Source of the DNA: Prosthecobacter sp. | GTDB taxonomy: Bacteria > Verrucomicrobiota > Verrucomicrobiia > Verrucomicrobiales > Verrucomicrobiaceae | NCBI GenBank assembly: GCA_019186985.1 | Contig: JABARQ010000013.1 | Location: 62,001-126,000, forward strand | DNA length: 64,000 nucleotides | Reading direction: 5' to 3' | Shown here: in pieces, positions 9,346 through 16,277 of the stretch | Position numbering within the stretch: the first letter of the stretch is position 1 | How the letters are laid out: each line of letters opens with the position of its first letter | Program-made: the position numbers and the translations under genes | Notes under the pieces: generated by a model | The model's database searches: none | Told to the model about the DNA's origin: nothing | What the model saw: the letters and a program-made list of their open reading frames with translations, nothing else

Positions 9346-10233
9346 ATGCCCAAGCTCGCCGCCTTTCCCAAAGCCTTCATGGTCGCTCTTTGCAAGGAGG
9401 GCACGATGACCGTGTCCGAGTGGATTCGTCTCGCCTCAACCCTCGATGTCCAGGGGCTGGAATGGTATGCGGGTTTCCTCGAAATGGCCGATGAAAAGAA
9501 CTGGCAGCGCTTCCGCAAGGAGGTGGAGGACACCGGCAAGGTGATTCCGATGATGTGCTGCTCGCCTGACTTCACCCATCCCGACGCCGCCTTCCGTGAC
9601 AAGGAGATCGCGAAGCAGAAGCGCTGGATCGACATGACGCACACGCTGGGTGGCGGCTATTGTCGAGTGCTGAGCGGTCAGCGCAGGCCTGAACTGAGCC
9701 TTGAGGAAGGTGTGAAGCTGGCGGCGGACTCCATCCACGCCTGTCTGCCCTATGCCCAGGAACGCGGGATCACGCTGATCCTGGAGAACCATTACAAGGA
9801 TGACTTCTGGGACTATCCGGAGTTTGCCCAGAAGATGGACGTCTTCTGCAGGTTGGTGGACGCCGTGGTTCATCCGAATTTCGGTGTGAACTACGACCCC
9901 TCGAACACCTACCTCGCAGGCGAGGATCCCATCGAACTGCTCAAGCGTGTATCCCATCGAGTGGTCACCATGCATGCCAGCGACCGTTATCTGGCGGAGG
10001 GCACCATCGAGGATCTGCGCAAGGAGGAGGGCGGCGCCCAGGGTTATGCCAAGCGTCTGCGTCACGGCGAGATCGGCAAGGGGCTGAATGACTACGACGC
10101 GATCTTCAGCGAGCTGAAGGGCAGGGGGTTCAACGGCTGGATCAGCATCGAGGACGGTGTGGACGGCATGGACCAGCTTGCCCGCAGCGTGGATTTCCTG
10201 AAGCGGAAGATCGCACAGCACTGGCCGGTTTGA
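9346..10233 (+). CDS. Sugar phosphate isomerase/epimerase (TIM barrel)
   Basis: This 295-residue protein of the xylose-isomerase-like TIM-barrel family keeps the usual metal-binding segments: ITLILENHY (Glu-Asn-His), FGVNYDPSN, VVTMHASDR and a terminal GWISIEDG. Unlike the paralogue at 627, its first Glu is intact, so an active metal enzyme acting on a sugar or cyclitol is likely. It has no signal peptide and is cytosolic. A 148-bp gap separates it from the DUF1553 gene, so it may have its own promoter, but it fits the same catabolic island. Substrate unknown. Confidence 0.85.
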   Translation: MPKLAAFPKAFMVALCKEGTMTVSEWIRLASTLDVQGLEWYAGFLEMADEKNWQRFRKEVEDTGKVIPMMCCSPDFTHPDAAFRDKEIAKQKRWIDMTHTLGGGYCRVLSGQRRPELSLEEGVKLAADSIHACLPYAQERGITLILENHYKDDFWDYPEFAQKMDVFCRLVDAVVHPNFGVNYDPSNTYLAGEDPIELLKRVSHRVVTMHASDRYLAEGTIEDLRKEEGGAQGYAKRLRHGEIGKGLNDYDAIFSELKGRGFNGWISIEDGVDGMDQLARSVDFLKRKIAQHWPV

Positions 10234-10336
10234 AGCGGCTGTCGGGCAAGGCAGGCATGGGCTTGAGCCCGTGAAGGTTCGAGGACCTGGCGGGCCGCTT
10301 TATGCGAACGATGGGTGTGCGGGCTGAAGCTCGACA

Positions 10337-11176
10337 CTACCTTGATCCGCGAACAACCTCGTCCAGAAACTTCCACAGCTCCAGCGTCGGCGGATCTTCC
10401 GGTCCGCCCAGGTCCGAGCTGATCGTTCCATGCGTCTTGCCTTCGGCGGCGACCACCCGGGCTTTGACGCCGGCTTCATGAAGCTTGGAGGCGAGCCAGT
10501 GCGCCTGCGTCTTTGTCGATTCACGCGAGGCGACATGCAGCAGCAGGAAGGGCGGGATGCCCTTGTCCTTTGCAACATAGGTGACGGGTGAAAACTCGCG
10601 CTGTTCCGCTTCGCCGGTGCCGAAGATGGAGGTGTAGTTCACCGCCGGCGTGTCACCGCCCTCCTTGAGGCGTTTGGGGATGTCGTAGGCGGACACATCC
10701 ACAGGCACGCAGCCCTTGAGGCAGTTCATCGGCACGCCTGCGGCCTTCAGGTAGCGGTCATCGGTGCAAAGCAGGGCCGCAAGATGCGCTCCGGCCGAGT
10801 GGCCCATGATCACGATCCTCTCAGGATCGCCACGATGCTCCGCCACATGATCGCGCACCCAGCGGACGCTTTGGGCGAGGTCGCTCATCATCTCCTTCAG
10901 GGTCACGGCCGGCACAAAGCGGTAGTTCACCGACACGAGCACAAAGCCCTTCTCCAAAAACGCCTGTGGCTTCTTCTGCAGCGAGGCCTTGTCACCGGCC
11001 TTCCATCCACCGCCGTGAATCCAGACGACGACCGGATGTTTTTCGCCCTGGGCGGGGGCGTGCACATCCAGCGCCTGCAGCTTGTCCTTCGCCTCGGTGT
11101 AAAACTGGTTTCTCGTCACCACCGGCTCGGCGGCGAAGGTGGAGACGGTGAGAAAGAGGGCGGTCAAAAAGCGCAT
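10337..11176 (-). CDS. Secreted alpha/beta hydrolase (esterase/lipase-like)
   Basis: This 279-residue protein has a signal peptide (MRFLTALFLTVSTFAAE), an oxyanion-hole HGGGWK at about 54-59 and the nucleophile elbow GHSAGAH with Ser127. A late His in GKTHGTIS probably completes the triad. This is the BD-FAE/carboxylesterase-like family, which often removes acyl groups from carbohydrates. I chose the ATG at 11176 because it starts the signal peptide. The longer upstream frame has no signal and looks non-coding. It converges with the TIM-barrel gene that ends at 10233. Confidence 0.85.
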   Translation of the reverse strand: MRFLTALFLTVSTFAAEPVVTRNQFYTEAKDKLQALDVHAPAQGEKHPVVVWIHGGGWKAGDKASLQKKPQAFLEKGFVLVSVNYRFVPAVTLKEMMSDLAQSVRWVRDHVAEHRGDPERIVIMGHSAGAHLAALLCTDDRYLKAAGVPMNCLKGCVPVDVSAYDIPKRLKEGGDTPAVNYTSIFGTGEAEQREFSPVTYVAKDKGIPPFLLLHVASRESTKTQAHWLASKLHEAGVKARVVAAEGKTHGTISSDLGGPEDPPTLELWKFLDEVVRGSR

Positions 11177-11446
11177 GAGACCGGTGAAACGCAGGCGCCT
11201 GCCGGATCTCTCAGCGTGGTTGGGTCCTCTGGACACATTGAAACATCCGGGAGTGCCGCACCAGGCTCCGTCACTTCTTTCCGCTGCCGGCAAGCTCATC
11301 CCATGTGAGGCATGGCCGACCTTGTCGGCATCGAGTTTCACGAGGCGGCCCCTTGCCGCCATGCGTCAGATTAAGAGCGCTGAATAGGTTGGGTGCCCTC
11401 CCTCCCGTGCATCGTCCTCGATAGGCGGAGAGGAGCGCTCCCCCAG
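11177..11446. other. Intergenic region without a clear gene
   Basis: This 270-bp stretch separates the secreted hydrolase start from the ECF42-like sigma factor stop. It holds a short perfect hairpin, GCCGAC-CTT-GTCGGC (about 11318-11332), and a GGAGCGCTCC palindrome near 11431. I see no coding frame with family support and no T-tailed terminator. Confidence 0.4.
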
Positions 11447-12706
11447 TCAGGATGCGAGGGCCTGGCTTTGCAGAAACTCGCGTTCCGCCTCGCAGGATGC
11501 CAGGTCGGCGGCGCGTTGGTAGGCGGCGCGGGCTGCTTCCGGCCGGCCGAGCCTGGCGATGAAGCTGGCGCGGATGGCGTGGTAAAGATGCTGCGTCTCG
11601 AGCGCGTGACGGTCGGGGATGCTGTCGAGGGCCTGCAGGCCGGCTTCGGGGCCGTGGACGCGCGCGAGGGCCACGCTGCGGTTCATGGCGACGACGGGCG
11701 TGGGCTTCAGATGCAGCAGCTGATCGTAGAAGCTCAAAATGCGCGGCCAGTCGGTGCTCGATTCATCGGCGGCGAGGCAGTGGCAGGCGGCGATGCCAGC
11801 CTCGAGATGATAGGGGCTGATCGTTTCGCCGCTGGAGGCCGCGCCGAGGGCGAGGATGCCGTCTTGAATGAGCGCCGCGTCCCACCGGCTGCGATCCTGA
11901 TGAGGCAGTCGCACGATCTCGCCCCCGGCGCCGATCCTTGCCTTCAAACGGGACGCGTTGAGGCACATGAGAGCGAGGAGGGCCTTGGTGGACGGCAGGG
12001 CGGTGTCGGGGTTTGCTGCGAGCAGGCGCACGAGGCGGATGGCTTCATGACAAAGCTCCTCGCGGATGAGGCGGTCGCCGGAGGAGGCCTTGTAGCCTTC
12101 GTTGAAGAGCAGGTAGAGGGCGGCAAGCACGCCGTCGAGCCGTCGGGGCAGCTCGGCGGCATCGGGCACGGCAAAGGGCAGTTGCAGATCGCGGATGAGC
12201 TGTCGGGCGCGCACGAGGCGCTTGGCGATGGCGGCCTCGCTGGTAAGGAAGGCCGCGCCGATCTCCGCCGGGCTCATGCCGCACACGGTGCGCAGGGCGA
12301 GCGCGAGCTGAGCCTCGATGGAGAGCTGTGGATGAAAGCAGACGAAGAGCATGCGCAGCGCGTCATCGGCAAGGCCGGGCCTGCCGGCGGGCTCCTCCCG
12401 TGTGAGCCATCGTTCCTGTTCTGCGGTGATCTGCGCCTCCTTGCGCTGCCAGGCCTGCTCGCGGCGCAAGGCGTCGAGCGCGAGGTTTTTCGCGGCCTGG
12501 GCAAGCCACGCGGCGGGATTTTCCGGAATGCCGCGGTAGGGCCAGGTTTGAAGCGCCCGCACCAGCGCCTCCTGCACGGCATCCTCGGCGAGCTGCAGCC
12601 GGTGCGTGCCGAGATGCGCCGCGAGCGTGGCGACGAGCCGCGCCCCTTCGCGGCGGAAGAGGTCATCCGCCACAAGGCCGGGGCTGCGCTCGGCGGACTG
12701 GCTCAT
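11447..12706 (-). CDS. ECF sigma factor of the ECF42-like group with C-terminal extension
   Basis: This 419-residue protein has sigma region 2 (about 15-85, QLAEDAVQEALVRAL and NPAAWLAQAAKNLALD) and region 4 (about 120-185, MSPAEIGAAFLTSEAAIAKRL). A long C-terminal helical, TPR-like extension of about 230 residues (DUF6596 type) follows, with LYLLFNEGY and PVVAMNRSVALARV. Sigma factors of this shape form the ECF42 group, which lacks a classical anti-sigma factor and lies beside DGPF/YCII genes. That is exactly the context here. It is the last gene of a minus-strand run and overlaps the SRPBCC gene by four bases. The signal it senses is unknown. Confidence 0.87.
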   Translation of the reverse strand: MSQSAERSPGLVADDLFRREGARLVATLAAHLGTHRLQLAEDAVQEALVRALQTWPYRGIPENPAAWLAQAAKNLALDALRREQAWQRKEAQITAEQERWLTREEPAGRPGLADDALRMLFVCFHPQLSIEAQLALALRTVCGMSPAEIGAAFLTSEAAIAKRLVRARQLIRDLQLPFAVPDAAELPRRLDGVLAALYLLFNEGYKASSGDRLIREELCHEAIRLVRLLAANPDTALPSTKALLALMCLNASRLKARIGAGGEIVRLPHQDRSRWDAALIQDGILALGAASSGETISPYHLEAGIAACHCLAADESSTDWPRILSFYDQLLHLKPTPVVAMNRSVALARVHGPEAGLQALDSIPDRHALETQHLYHAIRASFIARLGRPEAARAAYQRAADLASCEAEREFLQSQALAS

Positions 12707-13164
12707 GACTGCGTGTCTTCGGCAGGGGGGCCGCCTTCGACGAGCCGCGCCAGGTGCTGAAGCGACTCCTGCCAGCCGAGGTAGCAGGCTTCCTCGGGGA
12801 TCACCGCTGGCACGCCGGCCTGCGTGACGCTGAGCTCGGTGCCGCAGGACACGGCTTTCAGCTTCACCGTGACTTCAATCGTGCCGTGCAGGCCGGGGTC
12901 ATCGAAGACATCGGTGTAACGGAGCAGTTTGTTCGGCACGAGCTCAAGGTATTCGCCGCCGAAGGAATGGCCGCGGCCGCTGCTGAACTGCGTGAAGGCC
13001 ATCCTGAAGGTGCCGCCGACCTTCGGTTCGAGATGGAAGACCTTGCACAGGAAGCCGTCCGGCGGGAGCCAGCGGCAGAGCGCGTCGGGATCGAGGAAGG
13101 CCTTGTAGACCAGCTCGGGAGCCGCCTTGAGCACACGATGGAGGCGGATGGTGTGGGTGGGCAT
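12703..13164 (-). CDS. SRPBCC family (AHSA1-like) protein
   Basis: This 153-residue protein of the START/AHSA1 fold begins with the usual helper strand and loop (RLHRVLKAAPELVYKAFLD, then WLPPDGF) and ends with a helix containing GWQESLQHLARLVE. Such proteins bind hydrophobic ligands in a deep cavity and are frequent partners of ECF42-type sigma factors. The stop overlaps the sigma factor start (ATGA), so the two are translationally coupled. No enzymatic activity can be assigned. Confidence 0.85.
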   Translation of the reverse strand: MPTHTIRLHRVLKAAPELVYKAFLDPDALCRWLPPDGFLCKVFHLEPKVGGTFRMAFTQFSSGRGHSFGGEYLELVPNKLLRYTDVFDDPGLHGTIEVTVKLKAVSCGTELSVTQAGVPAVIPEEACYLGWQESLQHLARLVEGGPPAEDTQS

Positions 13165-13178
13165 GGGGGCGTGGCAGC

Positions 13179-13598
13179 TCAGGGTTGTTCGGGGACGGTG
13201 ACCATCCAGTGAATGCCAAAGCGGTCTGTCACCATGCCAAAGCAGGGCGACCAGAAGGTCCTGCCGATCGGCATGAAGGCATCTCCGCCATCGGCGAGGG
13301 CGGAGAAGACGCGTTTCGCCTCGGCTTCCGTCGGCAGGGTGAGTGACATGCAGTGCCCGTCCTCAGGCATCTGCTCCTTCATGCCGTCGGAGCCCATGAG
13401 CCTGCTCTCCCCGATGGTGAAGGACGCGTGCATCACCTTCTCATCCCAATGGGCCGGCAGCGGGCAGCTCGCAGGTTCAGGGTTGTCCTTGTAGCGCATG
13501 AGCATGCCAATCTCGGCGCCGAGATGCTGGCGGTAGTAGTCGAGCGCGGCCTCGCACCGGCCGGCAAAGAAGAGGTAGGGTTCAACGACGGGCTTCAT
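13179..13598 (-). CDS. VOC family (PhnB/glyoxalase-like) protein
   Basis: This 139-residue VOC-fold protein has the typical start MKPVVEPYLFFAGRCEAAL followed by DYYRQHLGAEIGML, and a C-terminal MVTDRFGIHWMV strand. PhnB-like proteins bind small molecules or antibiotics, or act as metal-dependent enzymes. The ATG at 13598 matches the family start. The upstream extension of the same frame is Arg/Pro/His-rich and is antisense noise from the neighbouring gene. It sits 14 bp upstream of the SRPBCC gene in the same run. Confidence 0.85.
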   Translation of the reverse strand: MKPVVEPYLFFAGRCEAALDYYRQHLGAEIGMLMRYKDNPEPASCPLPAHWDEKVMHASFTIGESRLMGSDGMKEQMPEDGHCMSLTLPTEAEAKRVFSALADGGDAFMPIGRTFWSPCFGMVTDRFGIHWMVTVPEQP

Positions 13599-13618
13599 GG
13601 GGGATGGGAGACGGAGGA

Positions 13619-14017
13619 TCAGGATTCCATGGCCTTCACGTCCGCCATGGGGCGGCAGAGGTTGGCGACGGGGCGCACCTCGATCTGGGCGCCGTGGGCG
13701 AGGATGGGACAGGCCTGGGCGAGCTTCACCGCCTCGTCCGTGGAAGCCACGGCCAGCAGAAAGTAGCCGGCGATGGCCTCCTTCGACTCGGCGAAGACGC
13801 CGTCGGTGACGAGGCTTTGCGCGCCGCTGACAAGCCTGCCTTCTTCCATCAGCGGCTGGGCGCCGCGGAGGATGCCCCTGCTTTGCAGGCCTTCCACCCA
13901 TCCATAAAACCCGGTCATGATGCGCTGCAGCTCCGCAGGCGAGAGACCGCTGTTCCAATGCGTGCCGCGGATGAGCAGCAGGTGCTCGCCGGTGGACTGT
14001 TGATGGTTCGGATTCAT
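13619..14017 (-). CDS. YCII/DGPF-domain protein, copy 1
   Basis: This 132-residue protein of the YCII-related (DGPF) family has EHLLLIRGTHWN at the start, a VTDGVFAESKEAIAGYFLL core and a C-terminal PILAHGAQIEVRPV strand. The canonical DGPF box is altered to DGVF here, whereas the neighbouring paralogue has DGPF. DGPF proteins are the signature neighbours of ECF42 sigma factors. Their biochemical role is unknown. The start overlaps the stop of the upstream paralogue by four bases, so the two are coupled. Confidence 0.85.
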   Translation of the reverse strand: MNPNHQQSTGEHLLLIRGTHWNSGLSPAELQRIMTGFYGWVEGLQSRGILRGAQPLMEEGRLVSGAQSLVTDGVFAESKEAIAGYFLLAVASTDEAVKLAQACPILAHGAQIEVRPVANLCRPMADVKAMES

Positions 14018-14403
14018 TCGGCGGGTGTTTCGTTCGTGTGCCGGTAGGCGGAGCCGCGCTCGGACTCCAGCGGCCGGATTTCAAAGGTCAAGCCATGCGG
14101 CAGCACCGGGTTCTGCGCCGCGATGGCCGCTGCGGCCTCAAGGCTCTCCGCAACGATGATCCAGTAGCCGCCGATGACCTCCTTGCCCTCGGCAAAGGGG
14201 CCGTCCATGCGGGTCCCCTCGCGGGTGACGAGCGCCGCGTCCATGGTGAGGCGCGAGCCAGGCTTGAAGACGCCCCTGGCGATGTTCGCCTCATACCAGG
14301 TGTAGAACTTCTCAATCGCCGCCTCGATGTCGGCCTTGTCGGAGCGGCTGTCCCACTGACCGCGTGAGAGCAGGAGGTAATCGTTGTTGGCGTGCGTGCT
14401 CAT
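14014..14403 (-). CDS. YCII/DGPF-domain protein, copy 2
   Basis: This 129-residue protein is a paralogue of the next gene downstream. It starts MSTHANNDYLLLSRGQWD, holds the box RMDGPFAEGKEVIGGYWII, and ends with VLPHGLTFEIRPLE. The start at 14403 is chosen because the family begins just before the YLLL strand. The track upstream of it lies inside the SRPBCC gene. The two adjacent YCII copies suggest a tandem duplication followed by divergence, possibly giving a heterodimer. They belong to the ECF42-like operon. Confidence 0.85.
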   Translation of the reverse strand: MSTHANNDYLLLSRGQWDSRSDKADIEAAIEKFYTWYEANIARGVFKPGSRLTMDAALVTREGTRMDGPFAEGKEVIGGYWIIVAESLEAAAAIAAQNPVLPHGLTFEIRPLESERGSAYRHTNETPAE

Positions 14404-14408
14404 GAGCT

Positions 14409-14948
14409 TCACTTCGCTGCGGGTGCGGTGACGAGCTTCGCCATGTCCGCGAGGCCTTTTTCGAATTCGGGCCCGCACATGGACTCGCAGTCCATCACGA
14501 GGCTGATCATCCTGGCGAGGAGGCCTTCATTCCTGCCATACATGGCCCAGGTGACGGTGGTTTTGCCGCCGTCGGACTTGAAGCGATAATCCACGGTGCT
14601 GACACCCTCCATCGGTTCCAGCCAGTCCATGCGCAGGCGGATGAGCTCGCCCGGCTTGCTCTCGGTGATGGTGGCCCTGCCCTTGCCGGTCTTGCCGCCC
14701 TCCCAGGTCGAGGCGGAGCCGACACCGGTTTCCGGCCCGAGGTACTCGACCCTGGCGCCGGGGTCCATTTTCAGCCAGGGGTTGAACTCGTTGAACTTCC
14801 GATGGCTGTTGAACCAGACAAACACAGCCTCCGGCGGCGCGGCGACCGTGATGCTGCGTTCAACGCGGAAATCCGGCGATTTCAACAGGGCTGCGGCGAT
14901 GAAGCCGAGGACGAGCATGGCAAAAACAATGAGGATCTTTTTGATCAT
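14409..14948 (-). CDS. Membrane-anchored SRPBCC family protein
   Basis: This 179-residue protein has an N-terminal hydrophobic segment (MIKKILIVFAMLVLGFIAAA) followed by an SRPBCC ligand-binding domain: VERSITVAAPPEAVFVWF, FNEFNPWLKMDPGA, EPMEGVSTVDYRF. The first segment can be a membrane anchor or an uncleaved signal. The family is often described as polyketide cyclase-like, but no activity is proven. It is the second SRPBCC gene in the sigma-factor operon and is five bases from the YCII gene. Unlike the SRPBCC protein at 12703, it probably works at the membrane. Confidence 0.85.
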   Translation of the reverse strand: MIKKILIVFAMLVLGFIAAALLKSPDFRVERSITVAAPPEAVFVWFNSHRKFNEFNPWLKMDPGARVEYLGPETGVGSASTWEGGKTGKGRATITESKPGELIRLRMDWLEPMEGVSTVDYRFKSDGGKTTVTWAMYGRNEGLLARMISLVMDCESMCGPEFEKGLADMAKLVTAPAAK

Positions 14949-14993
14949 GGCGGCGGAGGGGTTGGCTGTGGGGTGAAGGGGGGAAATGCGCTG

Positions 14994-15479
14994 CTAGCCG
15001 CGCACCGCCGCCTCGATGGCGGCGACATCAATCCTGGACATGGTCATCATGGCCTCAAAGGCTCGCCTGGCGATGGAGCGGTCCTGATGGGTGAAGGCCT
15101 GGGTCAGCACGACCGGCGTGATCTGCCAATGCAACCCCCATTTGTCCCTGCACCAGCCGCACTCGCTCGCTTCGCCTCCGTTGCCGATGATGGCGTTCCA
15201 GTAACGGTCGGTCTCGGCCTGGTCCTGAGTGGCGACCTGGAATGAGAACGCCCAGTTGTGCGGCACCCCGGGCCCGCCGTTGAGCCCGATGCAAGGGATG
15301 CCCATCACGGTGAACTCCACCGTCAGCACCTCGCCTTCCTTGCATGACGGATTATCGGCCGGCGCGCGATGAACCGCGCCGACGGTGCAATCAGGAAACG
15401 TCTCGGCGTAGAAGCGCGCGGCAGCCTCGGCATCGTGATCAAACCAGAGGCAGATGGTGTTTTTGGCGGCCGGGCTCAT
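14994..15479 (-). CDS. VOC family protein, YjdN/PhnB-like (PF06983 type)
   Basis: This 161-residue protein starts MSPAAKNTICLWFDHDAEAA and continues with ARFYAETFPDCTVGAV. It also has FTVMGIPCIGLNGGP and CGWCRDKWGLHWQITP. This is the pattern of YjdN/3-demethylubiquinone-methyltransferase-like VOC proteins, which are a fold family and not true methyltransferases. It is the second VOC copy in the operon and differs strongly from the one at 13179, so a recent duplication is unlikely. Confidence 0.87.
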   Translation of the reverse strand: MSPAAKNTICLWFDHDAEAAARFYAETFPDCTVGAVHRAPADNPSCKEGEVLTVEFTVMGIPCIGLNGGPGVPHNWAFSFQVATQDQAETDRYWNAIIGNGGEASECGWCRDKWGLHWQITPVVLTQAFTHQDRSIARRAFEAMMTMSRIDVAAIEAAVRG

Positions 15480-15511
15480 GGGTGTGGGGTGCGATGAAGT
15501 TCGGGCATCGC

Positions 15512-16042
15512 TCAGCGGCGGGTGAAGATGACCGGAGGGCCGCAGGGGGCGCTTTTTCCGTCCTTCCAGGAGACGCCTTCAAGCCGGAAGTGGTCTGCAT
15601 CGAGGAAGGTGTAGGTGGCTCCATGCATGTGCATCTCCTTGGCCGCATTCAGGCCGGGGGTCGGGGCGAGATCAAAGGTCAGCGAGTCGGCCGTTTGTTT
15701 CACCAGCTTCATCCGCGGCTGGTTCCGCAGCATGCAATAGTGCGTCATGGCGAGCCTGCCGTTGATGTCGTGATAGACGCTCAGCATCTCCATCGGAGTG
15801 CCTTCGGCGAAACGCTCCTCGATCACCGAGCCTCCCGCGATGAGCCTGAACTCAGTCTTCATCGTCCCCATCTCGGGCGATTCGCCCGACCACCTGCCCA
15901 CCAGCGACTTCATGCGCTCAAAGGCTGCGGATCCCTGGTAGGGGGGCATGTCCGCGCATGCCGTGTGTTTCGTTGGTGAGCTCTGGCACGAGGTCAGAAC
16001 CGCCAGGGCGGCGAGGGTGAGGAAATGAGGAGGTTTGAACAT
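15512..16042 (-). CDS. DUF1579-like lipoprotein
   Basis: This 176-residue protein has a lipoprotein signal (MFKPPHFLTLAALAVLTSC, lipid Cys19) and a DUF1579-type domain with FERMKSLVGRWSGES, GGSVIEERF and a late GATYTFLDADHFRLEG. It is probably exported and lipid-anchored, with a lipocalin-like barrel. It is the first gene of the minus-strand run that ends in the sigma factor, with a 235-bp gap upstream that should hold the operon promoter. A ligand-sensing role for the pathway is inference. Confidence 0.75.
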   Translation of the reverse strand: MFKPPHFLTLAALAVLTSCQSSPTKHTACADMPPYQGSAAFERMKSLVGRWSGESPEMGTMKTEFRLIAGGSVIEERFAEGTPMEMLSVYHDINGRLAMTHYCMLRNQPRMKLVKQTADSLTFDLAPTPGLNAAKEMHMHGATYTFLDADHFRLEGVSWKDGKSAPCGPPVIFTRR

Positions 16043-16277
16043 GGGCGCGTGGGTTGAGGGTCGATTGCCGGGGGGACCCCGTCAGAACATCGACGAACGG
16101 GGGGGCTGCTGCGAGGACAGGAAAGTAAAAAAGTTTCGTGCCCCGCGATTCGCCAGGCATCACGAGGCTGGTCCAGGGTGGGAATGCAACCAGGACGTTA
16201 GGCATCAGGGCGGCAGGACGAGGCTGGTGGAAGTGTGCTTGAGTCCTCCGGCTGATCCGCAGCCGGGACCGCCATGC
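16043..16277. other. Intergenic region upstream of the ECF42-like operon
   Basis: This 235-bp gap lies upstream of the first gene of the sigma-factor run. It should contain the operon promoter, but I cannot identify a convincing one by eye. A CGTCGA-like word on the minus strand (16090-16095) is discussed under rejected items. No small gene is supported. Confidence 0.4.

Noticed and set aside
10234-10336. AGCGGC/GCCGCT pair and GGGCTTGAGCCC in the gap between the TIM-barrel gene and the hydrolase gene
   Set aside because: The outer pair is 60 bp apart and the inner hairpin is short, with only TTTA downstream, so I do not call a terminator.
16090-16095. CGTCGA-like word upstream of the ECF42-like operon as its promoter
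   Set aside because: The -35 box known for ECF42 targets is close to TGTCGA, but the nearest CGAC-like -10 candidate is about 24 bp away, which is too far, so the match is not convincing.
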